64,000 bases of DNA from Bacteroidota bacterium (GTDB lineage: Bacteria > Bacteroidota > Bacteroidia > Cytophagales > Cytophagaceae): positions 1 to 64,000 of the forward strand of contig JAEVZS010000015.1 in assembly GCA_023392125.1 (NCBI GenBank), given 5' to 3'. How positions within the stretch are numbered: the stretch's first letter is position 1; each line of letters starts with the position of its first letter. The notes under the pieces are model-generated. The model did no database searches, was not told where the DNA came from, and saw only the letters and a program-made list of their open reading frames with translations. The position numbers were made by a program, and so were the translations under genes. Below are positions 1-9,005 of this stretch, piece after piece.

Positions 1-82
1 TTCCCATCCCGAACAGAGAAGTTAAGCCCCATAGCGCCAATGGTACTGCAGTAAAATGTGGGAGAGTAGGTTGTCGCCAATT
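1..82 (+). rRNA. rrf: 5S ribosomal RNA, 3' part (cut by the window start)
   Basis: The first 80 or so bases carry the conserved 5S core (TTCCCATCCCGAACAG, GTTAAGCCCC, GGTACTGC) followed by the 3' segment GGGAGAGTAGGTTGTCGCCA. The 5' third lies outside the window, presumably as the end of an rrn operon. The exact 3' end is estimated to within a few bases. A strong intrinsic terminator follows directly. Confidence 0.93.
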
Positions 83-89
83 TATTATC

Positions 90-126
90 AATCCCGTACT
101 TAATACTAAGTATGGGATTTTTTTTT
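90..126 (+). terminator. Intrinsic terminator of the rRNA operon
   Basis: Arms 90-102 and 107-119 form a 13-bp stem with one G-U pair and an ATAC loop, followed by a run of T to position 126. It lies just after the 5S rRNA and before the next gene. Confidence 0.9.
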
Positions 127-260
127 ATCTGTCATTTATCTGCTCTTTTTACATTTTTTTAAATAATTTATAAGCTTCTAAGTTATTAATAGATTATCTT
201 CCTGTTTTGAGTTCCTGAACGTTGGGAAAAGGTTCGTTTGTTCCATAATTCGTTAGCTAA

Positions 261-2282
261 ATGAGTTTTTTATATCCTGCATTTTTATTTGGTTTGTTGA
301 GTCTGCTGATTCCGATAATCCTTCATTTCTTTAACCTGCAAAGACCTAAAGAAATCCTTTTCACTAATGTAAGGTTTCTCAGGAATGTTCAGGAAGTTAC
401 AACTTCCAAACTGAGACTGAAGCATCTTCTTGTATTGCTTTGCAGGCTGTTGTTCCTTTTGTTGCTGATACTGGCATTTGCGCAGCCCGTGATTAAGGGA
501 ACGAATGCAGAGTTGCTGAGCGGAGAAAATTATGTTTCTATTTATCTGGACAATTCTTTGAGTATGGAAAACCAGATAGATGATAGTCGTGCTCTTGACC
601 TCGGAAGCGCTTATGTCACTTCTCTGAATAAGTTTTTTAGTCCGTCAACGAATTATTCATTACTGACAAATGATTTTGAACGGAAGGATCTGGGAGTTAA
701 AAATTTCGATAAGCTCCAGGAGCGGATAACGGAGCTTAATTACTCTCCCAAATACAGAGAACTGAATGATATTGTTGTAAGAGAGCAAAGTCTTTCGGGA
801 CAGTTTACTTCTGATAAACGCTTCGCTTTCCTTTTTTCTGATTTTCAGAAGACAACTGTGGGAGATTTGTCTAAACTGAATGTGGACACTTCGGTACATT
901 ATTTCATAGTACCGGTTCAGAACCGGGAAGTTTCCAATTTGTATGTTGATTCAGTCTGGCTTACGGAACCTTTGGTACAAATAAACGCTAATATTACAAT
1001 CAAGGCAAGAATCCGCAACTCGGGAAAAGAATCAGCAGAAAAGGTGAATGTCCGCTTATTTTTTGATGAAGTACAGATGAATAATTCAGTCGTGGACCTG
1101 GATCCTTATGGGGAGAAAACGATTGATTTTTCCTTTACCATGAAGGATTCGGTTTCTAAAAGAGGAGTAATAAGACTGGAGGATCACCCTGTGCAGTTTG
1201 ATAATGATTACTATTTTGTGGTAAGTCCGAGTTCTAAAATAAGGGTTTATCAGATCTATCAGAGTGAGAAAGAAATTATTGATTATGTTTATCAAAATCA
1301 GAATCTGTTTAGTATCCGGAGTTCAGCGGTAGGAGAGGTTGATTATTCAGCAGTAGGAGAAGCAGATCTGATCATTCTGAACGGGCTCGGAACAGTTAAC
1401 AGGCATCTTGTCGATGTGTTATTAAAGCAAATGCAGAATGGAGCATCGGTAGCTATTTTTCCCGGAGCGAATGCGGATGCAGCTTCATATGGAACTATTT
1501 TGCAGCGTATTAGAATCAATGAAGTACATGCTGATACCAGTGATAAAAAGGGCTATGTACTTGCAAATCCTGATATTCGTAATCCTTTCTTCAAGGATGT
1601 CTTTGAAAAGGAGGACAGAAATCTGAGTCTGCCCTATGCATTTCCTGTTGTGAAGCCTGCTATAAAAGGAAATGAGATACTTAGCTTCAAAAACGGCAAT
1701 TCGTTTTTATCGGCCTATTCAAGTGGTAATAAAGGTATGATCTATTTGTTTACGGCCCCTTTAAGCAGGAAATATACTGATTTCTATCGGCACGCATTGT
1801 TTGTGCCTGTTATGTACAGATTGGCTTTTCTAAGTATGAGTTCGGTGGCAAGACCTGCCTATTCCTTTCAGGAAAAAACGATTGTTGTACCACTTGAGGC
1901 TGCTGATGAATCGGTTTTTACTCTGGAGAATGAAGAGGAAAAATATGTGCCTGTGCAGAAGTTGATTGACAACAGGTTATATCTGGAACTACCGGCAGAG
2001 GATCTTAAATCCGGATTTTATTGGCTTAGTAATGAAAAGATGAGAGTACCTCTTGCTATCAATGCCTCAAGTGTGGAATCGGTTATGGAATTCTATTCCG
2101 GAGAAGAGCTGGAAAATATTTTCAAAGATAGGAGCAACATAGAGGTGCTCGAGACAAACAGTCCGGAAGACTTTTATTCTACCTTCAAAAATAAGAATAT
2201 TGGTACGCCTCTTTGGAAATATTGCTTAATTTTATCCCTGATATTTTTGCTAACTGAAATTTTGCTCATACGGTTTTTATAA
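261..2282 (+). CDS. BatA-type N-terminal domain membrane protein
   Basis: This 673-residue protein starts with the two-helix module typical of BatA/aerotolerance-type proteins in Bacteroidota. Residues 1-23 form one hydrophobic helix ending in HFFNLQRPK, and residues 52-76 form a second. A large extracytoplasmic region follows, with a von Willebrand A-like start (YLDNSLSMENQ, a DxSxS-like motif near residue 96) and beta-rich CARDB-like segments. A last helix lies at about 650-672. The gene ends three bases before the dihydroorotase homologue, so the two are probably co-transcribed; I recall a similar pairing in other Bacteroidota. The molecular function is unknown, and the VWA-like motif only suggests metal-dependent protein binding at the membrane surface. 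Confidence 0.8.
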   Translation: MSFLYPAFLFGLLSLLIPIILHFFNLQRPKEILFTNVRFLRNVQEVTTSKLRLKHLLVLLCRLLFLLLLILAFAQPVIKGTNAELLSGENYVSIYLDNSLSMENQIDDSRALDLGSAYVTSLNKFFSPSTNYSLLTNDFERKDLGVKNFDKLQERITELNYSPKYRELNDIVVREQSLSGQFTSDKRFAFLFSDFQKTTVGDLSKLNVDTSVHYFIVPVQNREVSNLYVDSVWLTEPLVQINANITIKARIRNSGKESAEKVNVRLFFDEVQMNNSVVDLDPYGEKTIDFSFTMKDSVSKRGVIRLEDHPVQFDNDYYFVVSPSSKIRVYQIYQSEKEIIDYVYQNQNLFSIRSSAVGEVDYSAVGEADLIILNGLGTVNRHLVDVLLKQMQNGASVAIFPGANADAASYGTILQRIRINEVHADTSDKKGYVLANPDIRNPFFKDVFEKEDRNLSLPYAFPVVKPAIKGNEILSFKNGNSFLSAYSSGNKGMIYLFTAPLSRKYTDFYRHALFVPVMYRLAFLSMSSVARPAYSFQEKTIVVPLEAADESVFTLENEEEKYVPVQKLIDNRLYLELPAEDLKSGFYWLSNEKMRVPLAINASSVESVMEFYSGEELENIFKDRSNIEVLETNSPEDFYSTFKNKNIGTPLWKYCLILSLIFLLTEILLIRFL

Positions 2283-2285
2283 TAA

Positions 2286-3539
2286 ATGAAAATACTAATC
2301 AAATCTGCCGAAATAATTGAATCCGGTAATTCCGGAGCTAAAAAAAATATTTTGATTGAAAATGGTGTAATTACCCGGGTAACGGATCAAAATATATCAG
2401 CAGATAAGGTAATTGAAGGGAAGGAGCTGATAGTCTCGGCAGGTTGGTTTGATTTAAATGCAAGTGTTGGTGATCCTGGTCTCGAGCATAAGGAGGATAT
2501 TGCAAGCTTTAGCAAAGCTGCAGCTGCGGGAGGCTTTACTGAGGTTGTGTGCTTGCCCAATACATCCCCGGTTATTCAGAGCAAAGATGTAATTGCCTAT
2601 ATAAAGTCAAGGTCGGCCCTTGAATTGGTTAGTGTTCATCCGATTGCGGCAGTAACACTGGGTAATAAAGGGGAAGAGCTTGCGGAAATGATAGATCTTC
2701 ACAAAGCCGGTGCAATAGCCTTCAGTGATGGGCTTAACCCTGTATGGCATTCCGATATGCTTCTGAAAGCGTTGCAATATACTGGAAAATTTGGCGGAGT
2801 GGTTATACAGCGTCCGGAAGATCGCTTTCTTACTGCTTACGGGCAAATGAATGAAGGAAAGGTTAGTACCGAACTGGGCTTGAAAGGTATTCCTGCATTG
2901 GCCGAAGAAATTATGATAATGCGGGACCTGAAGATCCTGGAATATACCGGAGGTCATTTGCATTTTAGCCTTCTGTCAACCCTGGGATCGTTGAATCTTA
3001 TAAAAGAGGCTAAGAAAAGAGGATTGCAGGTGACCTGTGATATTGCTTCCTACCAACTGGCGCTGGATGATTCCTGTCTTACTTCGTTTGATACCAATTA
3101 CAAGGTCAATCCGCCGTTGAGAGATAAAAAGCAGGTAGAAGCGTTGAAAAAAGGTCTGAAAGAAGGAGTCATTGATGCTGTAGTTTCGGCTCACAGACCT
3201 CATGAGATTGAAGGAAAGGAGCTGGAATTTGATCATGCAGATTTTGGCATGATTAACTTGCAGACATCTTTCCAGCTGCTGAATACGTTTGTTGATCTTT
3301 CTACGTTGGAGCTTGTAAACCGTCTGTGTTATAAGCCGAGAGAAATTGTAAAATTGCCGGTACCGGAGATAAAAGAAGGAGAAAAGGCAAATCTTACGAT
3401 TTTTGAACGTAATGTAGAGTCCGTGCCGGAAAAGAACAAAATTTATTCGAAGGCAAAAAACTCTCCGTTTATAAATAAAAAACTTAAGGGACGTGTAGCC
3501 GGGGTAATACACAATGCTAAGTACTGGATCAATGATTGA
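2286..3539 (+). CDS. pyrC-like: Dihydroorotase-like protein, probably catalytically inactive
   Basis: The 417-residue protein has the length and fold markers of class I dihydroorotases (multifunctional-complex type): AGWFDLNASVGDPG near 52-65, a PNTSP motif at 91-95, GAIAFSDG at 142-149 and TNYKVNPPLRD at 270-280. Several metal and substrate residues are changed. The DxHxHxR motif reads D-L-N-A-S-V-G (56-62), the HxED-type motif reads RPED (176-179), and the TDHAPH-type motif reads SAHRPH (301-306), losing the catalytic Asp. Known non-catalytic dihydroorotases act as scaffolds for aspartate transcarbamoylase, so a structural role is plausible, but no pyrB is in the window. The start codon lies 3 bp after the BatA-type gene, and the end overlaps or abuts the next gene. 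Confidence 0.85.
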   Translation: MKILIKSAEIIESGNSGAKKNILIENGVITRVTDQNISADKVIEGKELIVSAGWFDLNASVGDPGLEHKEDIASFSKAAAAGGFTEVVCLPNTSPVIQSKDVIAYIKSRSALELVSVHPIAAVTLGNKGEELAEMIDLHKAGAIAFSDGLNPVWHSDMLLKALQYTGKFGGVVIQRPEDRFLTAYGQMNEGKVSTELGLKGIPALAEEIMIMRDLKILEYTGGHLHFSLLSTLGSLNLIKEAKKRGLQVTCDIASYQLALDDSCLTSFDTNYKVNPPLRDKKQVEALKKGLKEGVIDAVVSAHRPHEIEGKELEFDHADFGMINLQTSFQLLNTFVDLSTLELVNRLCYKPREIVKLPVPEIKEGEKANLTIFERNVESVPEKNKIYSKAKNSPFINKKLKGRVAGVIHNAKYWIND

Positions 3540-4521
3540 TAAACTACATATTTCTATTATCATACCGCTTTTGAATGAGGCTGAGTCATTGCCTGAGCTC
3601 ACATCCTGGATAAAAAGAGTGATGGATGATAATAGTTTTCTGTATGAAGTGTTGCTGATTGATGACGGGAGTACTGATGAGTCATGGAAAGTTATTTCTG
3701 AACTCACTTTGTTGAATCCGGCTATAAAAGGTATACGCTTTAACCGGAACTACGGGAAATCAGCCGCCTTGCATGTTGGGTTTAAGGAAGCGAAGGGCGG
3801 AGTTGTCATTACTATGGATGCAGATTTGCAGGACAGTCCGGATGAGATCCCGGCTTTATATGAAATGATTGTTGAGCAGGGCTATGATCTGGTCTCCGGC
3901 TGGAAAAAGAAACGCTATGATCCGCTAAGTAAAACAATACCAACCAAGCTATATAATTATGTAACAGGAAAAATGTCCGGAATTCCGCTGCATGATATGA
4001 ACTGTGGCTTGAAAGCATATAAAGCAGTAGTTGTCAGAAATATTGATCTTTACGGGCAAATGCATCGTTATATTCCCGTGATAGCTAAATGGAATGGTTA
4101 TCGAAAGATAGGGGAAAAAGTTGTAGAACATCAGGCAAGAAAATACGGATATAGCAAGTTTGGGCTCGAAAGATTTATTTTCGGTCCTCTGGATTTGCTG
4201 TCTATTATGTTTGTCAGCAAATACAGAAAACGCCCCATGCATTTTTTTGGAAGTCTGGGCCTGATTTCTTTTTTGTTTGGATTTTTATCGTCATCCTATC
4301 TGATATTGCAGAAACTGTATGATATATATATAGCCCATCTCCCGATTACACGGGATGTAACAAACAATACCTGGTTTTATCTCGCACTGACAGCTCTGAT
4401 TATCGGAGTTCAGTTATTCCTGGCAGGTTATCTTGCTGAGATGATGACGATCAACTCTACAGCGAAAAATGATTATATAGTGGCAGAGCGGATAACAAAA
4501 GCAGGCCATAGTAACCAGTAG
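3532..4521 (+). CDS. Family 2 glycosyltransferase, DPM1/GtrB-like
   Basis: This is a polyprenyl-phosphate-sugar-synthase-like GT2. The N-terminus ISIIIPLLNEAESL is followed by the nucleotide-binding IDDGSTD, then MDADLQD as the metal-binding DxD region and GLKAYK. Two membrane helices lie near residues 230-255 and 280-305, as in GtrB/ArnC relatives that charge undecaprenyl phosphate with a sugar on the cytoplasmic face. An upstream in-frame ATG at 3514 would add six residues (MLSTGS). I prefer 3532 because the GT2 strand then begins close to the N-terminus and the ATG overlaps the upstream stop. The sugar and acceptor cannot be told from sequence. Confidence 0.85.
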   Translation: MIDKLHISIIIPLLNEAESLPELTSWIKRVMDDNSFLYEVLLIDDGSTDESWKVISELTLLNPAIKGIRFNRNYGKSAALHVGFKEAKGGVVITMDADLQDSPDEIPALYEMIVEQGYDLVSGWKKKRYDPLSKTIPTKLYNYVTGKMSGIPLHDMNCGLKAYKAVVVRNIDLYGQMHRYIPVIAKWNGYRKIGEKVVEHQARKYGYSKFGLERFIFGPLDLLSIMFVSKYRKRPMHFFGSLGLISFLFGFLSSSYLILQKLYDIYIAHLPITRDVTNNTWFYLALTALIIGVQLFLAGYLAEMMTINSTAKNDYIVAERITKAGHSNQ

Positions 4522-4525
4522 CATC

Positions 4526-5524
4526 TTGAAAGCACGTTTTTCAGTCATTGTTCCGGTATATAATCGCCCTGAGGAAATAAGGGAATTACTGGCGAGTTTG
4601 TCAGAACAGACATTCAGGGATTTTGAAATACTGGTTATTGAAGATGGTTCATCTATACCTTGTAAGGATGTTGTTGAACAGTTTTCTGCTTTTTTACCTG
4701 TCAGGTATTTTTATAAAGAGAATTCGGGACCGGGGCTTTCCAGAAATTACGGAATTGTAAAGGCGGAAGGAGATTTTTTTGTTTTTTTTGATTCAGACTG
4801 TATAGTGCCGCCTGACTACTTTGAAATAATTACTAAATGCATGGACTCCGATGCTATTGACTGCTATGGAGGTACGGACAAGGCTCATGAATCATTCTCG
4901 GTTGTTCAGAAAGCGATTGATTATACAATGACTTCAGTTCTTACAACCGGCGGTATACGGGGAGGCACCCGAAAGGTAACGCGATTCTATCCGAGAAGCT
5001 TTAATATGGGGTTTTCCCGGGAGGTTTTTGATAAGACCAACGGATATGCATCAATCAGGTTCGGAGAGGATATTGATCTTAGTATACGTATCGAAAAAGC
5101 GGGCTTTAAGCTCCACCTGATCAATGAAGCATTTGTATATCACAAGCGAAGAACTGATTTTCGAAAATTTTTTAAACAGATATATAACTCGGGAATTGCA
5201 CGCATCAATTTATATAAGCTGTATCCGTATTCATTGAAGCTTACTCATTTTTTCCCCTTGGCCTTTATACTGTTTGTTGTTTTGTCAGTGACAGGAGCGA
5301 TTTTTATTGGTACGTTACTCGCTTTACCTCTGGTTATTTATCTTTGCGCGATATTGGTTCATGCTTCGTTCAAATACAAAAGCTTTTATGTGGGAGGAAG
5401 CGCTGTATTATCTGCTCTGGTTCAGATGATGGCTTATGGTACAGGTTTTTTTGTTGCATTCTGGCAACGTATTATTTTGCGAAAAGAGGCTTTTTCGGCA
5501 TTTGATAAAACATTTTATAAGTAG
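4526..5524 (+). CDS. Family 2 glycosyltransferase with C-terminal membrane helices
   Basis: The 332-residue GT2 begins FSVIVPVYNRPEEI and has VIEDGS (nucleotide site), GLSRNYG, FFDSDC (DxD) and the late GEDIDLSIRI motif, where the Glu-Asp pair is the usual catalytic-base region. Two or three hydrophobic segments lie between about residues 240 and 315. The start is TTG at 4526, four bases after the stop of the preceding glycosyltransferase, so translation is probably coupled. The protein likely adds a sugar to a lipid-linked or surface glycan. Donor and acceptor are unknown. Confidence 0.83.
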   Translation: MKARFSVIVPVYNRPEEIRELLASLSEQTFRDFEILVIEDGSSIPCKDVVEQFSAFLPVRYFYKENSGPGLSRNYGIVKAEGDFFVFFDSDCIVPPDYFEIITKCMDSDAIDCYGGTDKAHESFSVVQKAIDYTMTSVLTTGGIRGGTRKVTRFYPRSFNMGFSREVFDKTNGYASIRFGEDIDLSIRIEKAGFKLHLINEAFVYHKRRTDFRKFFKQIYNSGIARINLYKLYPYSLKLTHFFPLAFILFVVLSVTGAIFIGTLLALPLVIYLCAILVHASFKYKSFYVGGSAVLSALVQMMAYGTGFFVAFWQRIILRKEAFSAFDKTFYK

Positions 5525-5545
5525 TCATCTTTAAAGAAAACAATG

Positions 5546-6310
5546 CTACTTCTTTTCACATCTGTAGATTATTTCATCCTGGCATAACCCGTAGCGTCTG
5601 ACTTGTTCCGGAGACATTTCCTTTATATAATCGTCTTCCGTTACATTAAATCCTGCAGCTGCAAGTCTTTTCGGGTAGTCTCTGCCGTATAGGCGTACAT
5701 GATCGTTCTGGCCGTAAACTTTCTCTCTTTCAGCAGGAGAGGTTATACTAGGATCCTCAAATGTAGCCTCTATTGAATAGTCAATAGGTGACTGAATAAT
5801 AGCCCATCCACCAGGCTTTAAAACCCTGTAAATTTCACTCATTGCCAGGATATCGTTGTCAACATGTTCCATAACGTGGTTACAGAAGCATACATCAAAT
5901 GTATTGTCAGAAAACGGTATATTATGGACATCCATTTTGATTTTGGCAAGCGGAGATTCTATATCTGCAGTTATATACTCTAAGTTGGACATTGAGTCAA
6001 AGCGTTTAATGAAGCAATGTTCCGGTGCAATATGAAGTACTTTTAAGTGATCCGTAAAGAAATTGGTTTTTTTCTGGAGATATAGCCACATCAGACGATG
6101 CCTTTCCAGACTTTGACAGCCGGGGCTTAGCGCATTTGCTCTGGGAATTCTTCCATAAGGGAGAAATTTTCTATAGGTTCTGCCATCAATGGGGTCTTCA
6201 ACCTTGTTACCTGCATAAAATATGGCAATAATTTTCAGGGCAACATTACTAACCAGTTGAAGATATTTTCTCGGGACCTTTCTGATTACAAAACTTATAA
6301 GATACTTCAT
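5546..6310 (-). CDS. Class I SAM-dependent methyltransferase
   Basis: This 254-residue protein is a Methyltransf_11-type enzyme. The central region reads LHIAPEH (motif I position), EYITADIE (motif II acid), MDVHNIPFSDNTFDVCFCNHVMEHV and YRVLKPGG, the usual order of a Rossmann methyltransferase. Motif I lacks the GxGxG glycines and has HIAPEH instead, which I believe marks a subgroup of these enzymes. The N-terminal ~50 residues are basic and hydrophobic and may associate with the membrane. The gene converges on the glycosyltransferase at 4526-5524 with 21 bp between the stops. The substrate is unknown; modification of a surface glycan is one guess from the neighbours. Confidence 0.75.
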   Translation of the reverse strand: MKYLISFVIRKVPRKYLQLVSNVALKIIAIFYAGNKVEDPIDGRTYRKFLPYGRIPRANALSPGCQSLERHRLMWLYLQKKTNFFTDHLKVLHIAPEHCFIKRFDSMSNLEYITADIESPLAKIKMDVHNIPFSDNTFDVCFCNHVMEHVDNDILAMSEIYRVLKPGGWAIIQSPIDYSIEATFEDPSITSPAEREKVYGQNDHVRLYGRDYPKRLAAAGFNVTEDDYIKEMSPEQVRRYGLCQDEIIYRCEKK

Positions 6311-6690
6311 GCTTCTTGAGAATTAAGGGGCTAATATAAGATATTCAGCCTTTTTTTCTTAATGCCGGATTAACTTTAGAATAAGAATCCCGGTTACTAT
6401 GATAAGAATTGACATGGAAGGGAAGTGCCTATGCAGGAAAGAAGGGATTTGGAATGGAGAAGTGAGGATGGCAGGGAGAAGTGTCTTCCCCCGAAGCATT
6501 TCAGCTATTCATTTTTTTCTGTCGCATATTCTGGTTTCGTTCGCTTAATAAATTGTCGGATAGCCTCTCAAGGCTTATATCGGAGAAAATATACATCCTT
6601 GCCCCGGGCACTATGTATCAGTGGCTTGTCCGGGCAGCTTTCTGTGAAGAGAAAGGATTACAATATCGGATTTAAATAAAAAACTGGCTT
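6311..6690. other. Intergenic region between divergent genes
   Basis: These 380 bases separate the minus-strand methyltransferase from the plus-strand glucosidase and should hold promoters for both. I see no clear TTG-N19-TAnnTTTG promoter. Short overlapping open frames at 6425-6679 and 6481-6675 encode basic, low-complexity peptides that match nothing I recognise, and they are probably not genes. Confidence 0.5.
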
Positions 6691-8925
6691 ATGTCCACTT
6701 ACATAAAACATAACGATCAATATTATATACTTTCAGGTTCGTCTTTGGCGGATGACAGAACTATGACACTGAAATGTGGAGATACGTTTGCCGTGTTTGA
6801 TCGCTTTGGAGATATTCATCCGATTGGAAGTGGAGCCCAGGGTATATTCTATGATGGAATGCGTTTTATATCCTGTTCGGAGATGCTGATTGAAAACAGA
6901 AGGGCTTTGCTGCTGAGCTCTTCACTGAAGGAAGAAAATGAACTCCTTACAGTAGATATGACTAATCCTGATTTTGGTCAAAAAGATAAGAATTTTACAG
7001 AAAAGGGAGTAATCCATATTCATCGTACTAAATTTTTATGGGAAGATGCCTGCTATGAAAATATTGAACTTGCAAATTTTGGAACAAAAGAAGTAGCTTT
7101 TGATCTGAGTTTGCTGTTTGAGGCAGATTTCGCAGATATATTTGAAGTACGTGGATTAAAAAGAATGAAGAAGGGGTGCTTTCTGCAAGGTAAAGCGTCA
7201 GGTAATCAGATTTTAGTCGGATACAAGGGGCTGGATGATATTATTCGGAAAACACGAATTACATTTTGCGATGATCCTGTCAGGATAAGTACATGCAAGG
7301 CGGATTTTGCTATTCGTCTTAAATCGCAGGAAGTGTATAATCTGAGTTTTTCCATTGAGTTTGAGGCAGGAGACAAAAAAATCTGTTCGAAAACATATTC
7401 CGAGGCATATGAAGAGCTTACCAGCCATCTGAAAAGAACAAAGGAGGAAGACTGTGAGCTGTATACTTCTCATGATCTGTTTAACAACTGGCTTGGGAGA
7501 GCAAGGTCTGATTTGTATACAATGGTAACGAAGACTGAACATGGTCTATATCCTTATGCGGGAGTTCCCTGGTATAGTTGTCCGTTTGGCAGAGACGGCA
7601 TTATTACGGCAATGCAGACGTTGTGGATGGATCCGGAAATCAGCAAAGGTGTTCTGAAATTCTGTGCCCACTTTCAGGCAACTTCTGAAAGTGACTTTCA
7701 GGATGCAGAACCTGGAAAAATATTTCATGAAAAACGGGGAGGTGAGATGGCAAATCTGGGAGAAATTCCTTTCAAGATTTACTATGGTACCATTGATGCC
7801 ACTCCTCTGTTTGTTGTGCTGGCCGGTATGTACTTTGAGAGGACGCATGATATTGAACTTATTAAGGAACTATGGCCTAACATAGAAGCTGCCTTAGTAT
7901 GGATGGACAAGTATGGTGATCCTGATGGAGATGGCTTTCTGGAATACAGAAAAAAATCAGAAAAAGGATTGGCCAATCAGGGCTGGAAAGATTCTTCGGA
8001 TTCCATTATGTATGAAGATGGCAGACTGGCAGAGGGAGCTATTGCACTGTGTGAAGTGCAGGGATATGCGTATGATGCCAGATTAAAAGCTGCTGAGATT
8101 GCAGATGCGCTGGGGAATCATGACAAGGCTGAGTCGTTAAGGCAGCAGGCTTCAGATCTTAAAAAGAAATTTCTGGATAAGTTTTGGGACGAAGAATTAG
8201 GGACTTTTGTAATTGCCATTGACGGGGAAAAGAAACCATGCAGAGTACAGGCTTCCAATGCAGGACACACTTTGTTTTCCGGTATTGCAGAAAAAGAGCA
8301 TGCAAAAAAAATGGTGCCTAATCTGATGAGTGAAAACATGTTTTCTGGTTGGGGAATCCGGACACTAGGCGGAAGTGAGGTCCGATATAATCCTATGTCT
8401 TACCATAACGGATCAGTATGGCCACATGATACAGCGATTATTGCTTACGGCATGGCCCAGTATGGATATGACCAGGAAGTCCATAAGCTGCTGAAAGGCA
8501 TGTTTGAAATGTCCGGCTATATGGAGCATCAGCGTCTGCCTGAATTATTGTGCGGATTTAAGAAGCGCAGGAAGGAAGGACCGACCGCCTATCCGGTTGC
8601 CTGTTCACCTCAGTCCTGGGCGATCGGGACGGTTTATATGCTTTTGCAGGCTTGCCTCGGAATAAAAATTGTTGCGAAGGAAAACGCAATATATTTTTTT
8701 AAACCTTCTCTGCCGGATTTTCTGGATGAACTTACTATTACCAATCTCAGGGTAAAAGATGCAGTAGTGGTACTTCAGATACGGAGAGAAGTGCATGGAG
8801 AAGTATCTGTTCAGGTACTTCACAAAGATGGAGATATAAAGGTGGAGGTTATCAAAGAGTACTTGTGCAGGGACAGATTGCCGGAGGTATTGGAAAAGAG
8901 TCTGAAAGTGGATTGCTCGATTTGA
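6691..8925 (+). CDS. Amylo-alpha-1,6-glucosidase / glycogen-debranching-type glycoside hydrolase
   Basis: The 744-residue protein has an N-terminal beta-sandwich of the GDE_N_bis type (about 15-260; FAVFDRFGDI, GIFYDGMRF) and a C-terminal (alpha/alpha)6 glucosidase domain (about 265-690). The latter contains YAGVPWYSCPFGRDG, WPNIEAALVWMDKYGD, GLANQGWKDSSDS and YHNGSVWPHDTAI, which match MGH1-like/debranching-type enzymes with acidic catalytic residues in the GWKDSSDS and later regions. No signal peptide is visible, so the enzyme should act in the cytoplasm on alpha-glucan branch points or related alpha-glucosides. It is probably monocistronic, ending at a strong shared terminator at 8945-8987. 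Confidence 0.85.
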   Translation: MSTYIKHNDQYYILSGSSLADDRTMTLKCGDTFAVFDRFGDIHPIGSGAQGIFYDGMRFISCSEMLIENRRALLLSSSLKEENELLTVDMTNPDFGQKDKNFTEKGVIHIHRTKFLWEDACYENIELANFGTKEVAFDLSLLFEADFADIFEVRGLKRMKKGCFLQGKASGNQILVGYKGLDDIIRKTRITFCDDPVRISTCKADFAIRLKSQEVYNLSFSIEFEAGDKKICSKTYSEAYEELTSHLKRTKEEDCELYTSHDLFNNWLGRARSDLYTMVTKTEHGLYPYAGVPWYSCPFGRDGIITAMQTLWMDPEISKGVLKFCAHFQATSESDFQDAEPGKIFHEKRGGEMANLGEIPFKIYYGTIDATPLFVVLAGMYFERTHDIELIKELWPNIEAALVWMDKYGDPDGDGFLEYRKKSEKGLANQGWKDSSDSIMYEDGRLAEGAIALCEVQGYAYDARLKAAEIADALGNHDKAESLRQQASDLKKKFLDKFWDEELGTFVIAIDGEKKPCRVQASNAGHTLFSGIAEKEHAKKMVPNLMSENMFSGWGIRTLGGSEVRYNPMSYHNGSVWPHDTAIIAYGMAQYGYDQEVHKLLKGMFEMSGYMEHQRLPELLCGFKKRRKEGPTAYPVACSPQSWAIGTVYMLLQACLGIKIVAKENAIYFFKPSLPDFLDELTITNLRVKDAVVVLQIRREVHGEVSVQVLHKDGDIKVEVIKEYLCRDRLPEVLEKSLKVDCSI

Positions 8926-8944
8926 GTCGGTAAATATGAAATTA

Positions 8945-8987
8945 AAAAGACTTATTGAAAATGATCAACACTTTCAATAAGTCTTTT
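8945..8987. terminator. Bidirectional intrinsic terminator
   Basis: A perfect 16-bp inverted repeat has arms at 8945-8960 and 8972-8987 with an 11-base loop. It starts with AAAA and ends with TTTT, so it can work in both directions. It sits between the convergent glucosidase gene and purB. Confidence 0.85.
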
Positions 8988-9005
8988 GGCTTGGAAAAGC
9001 ATTAT

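Noticed and set aside
6425..6679. Two overlapping short open frames before the glucosidase gene
   Set aside because: Both use different frames of the same stretch, show no recognisable motif and have atypical composition; they are probably chance frames.
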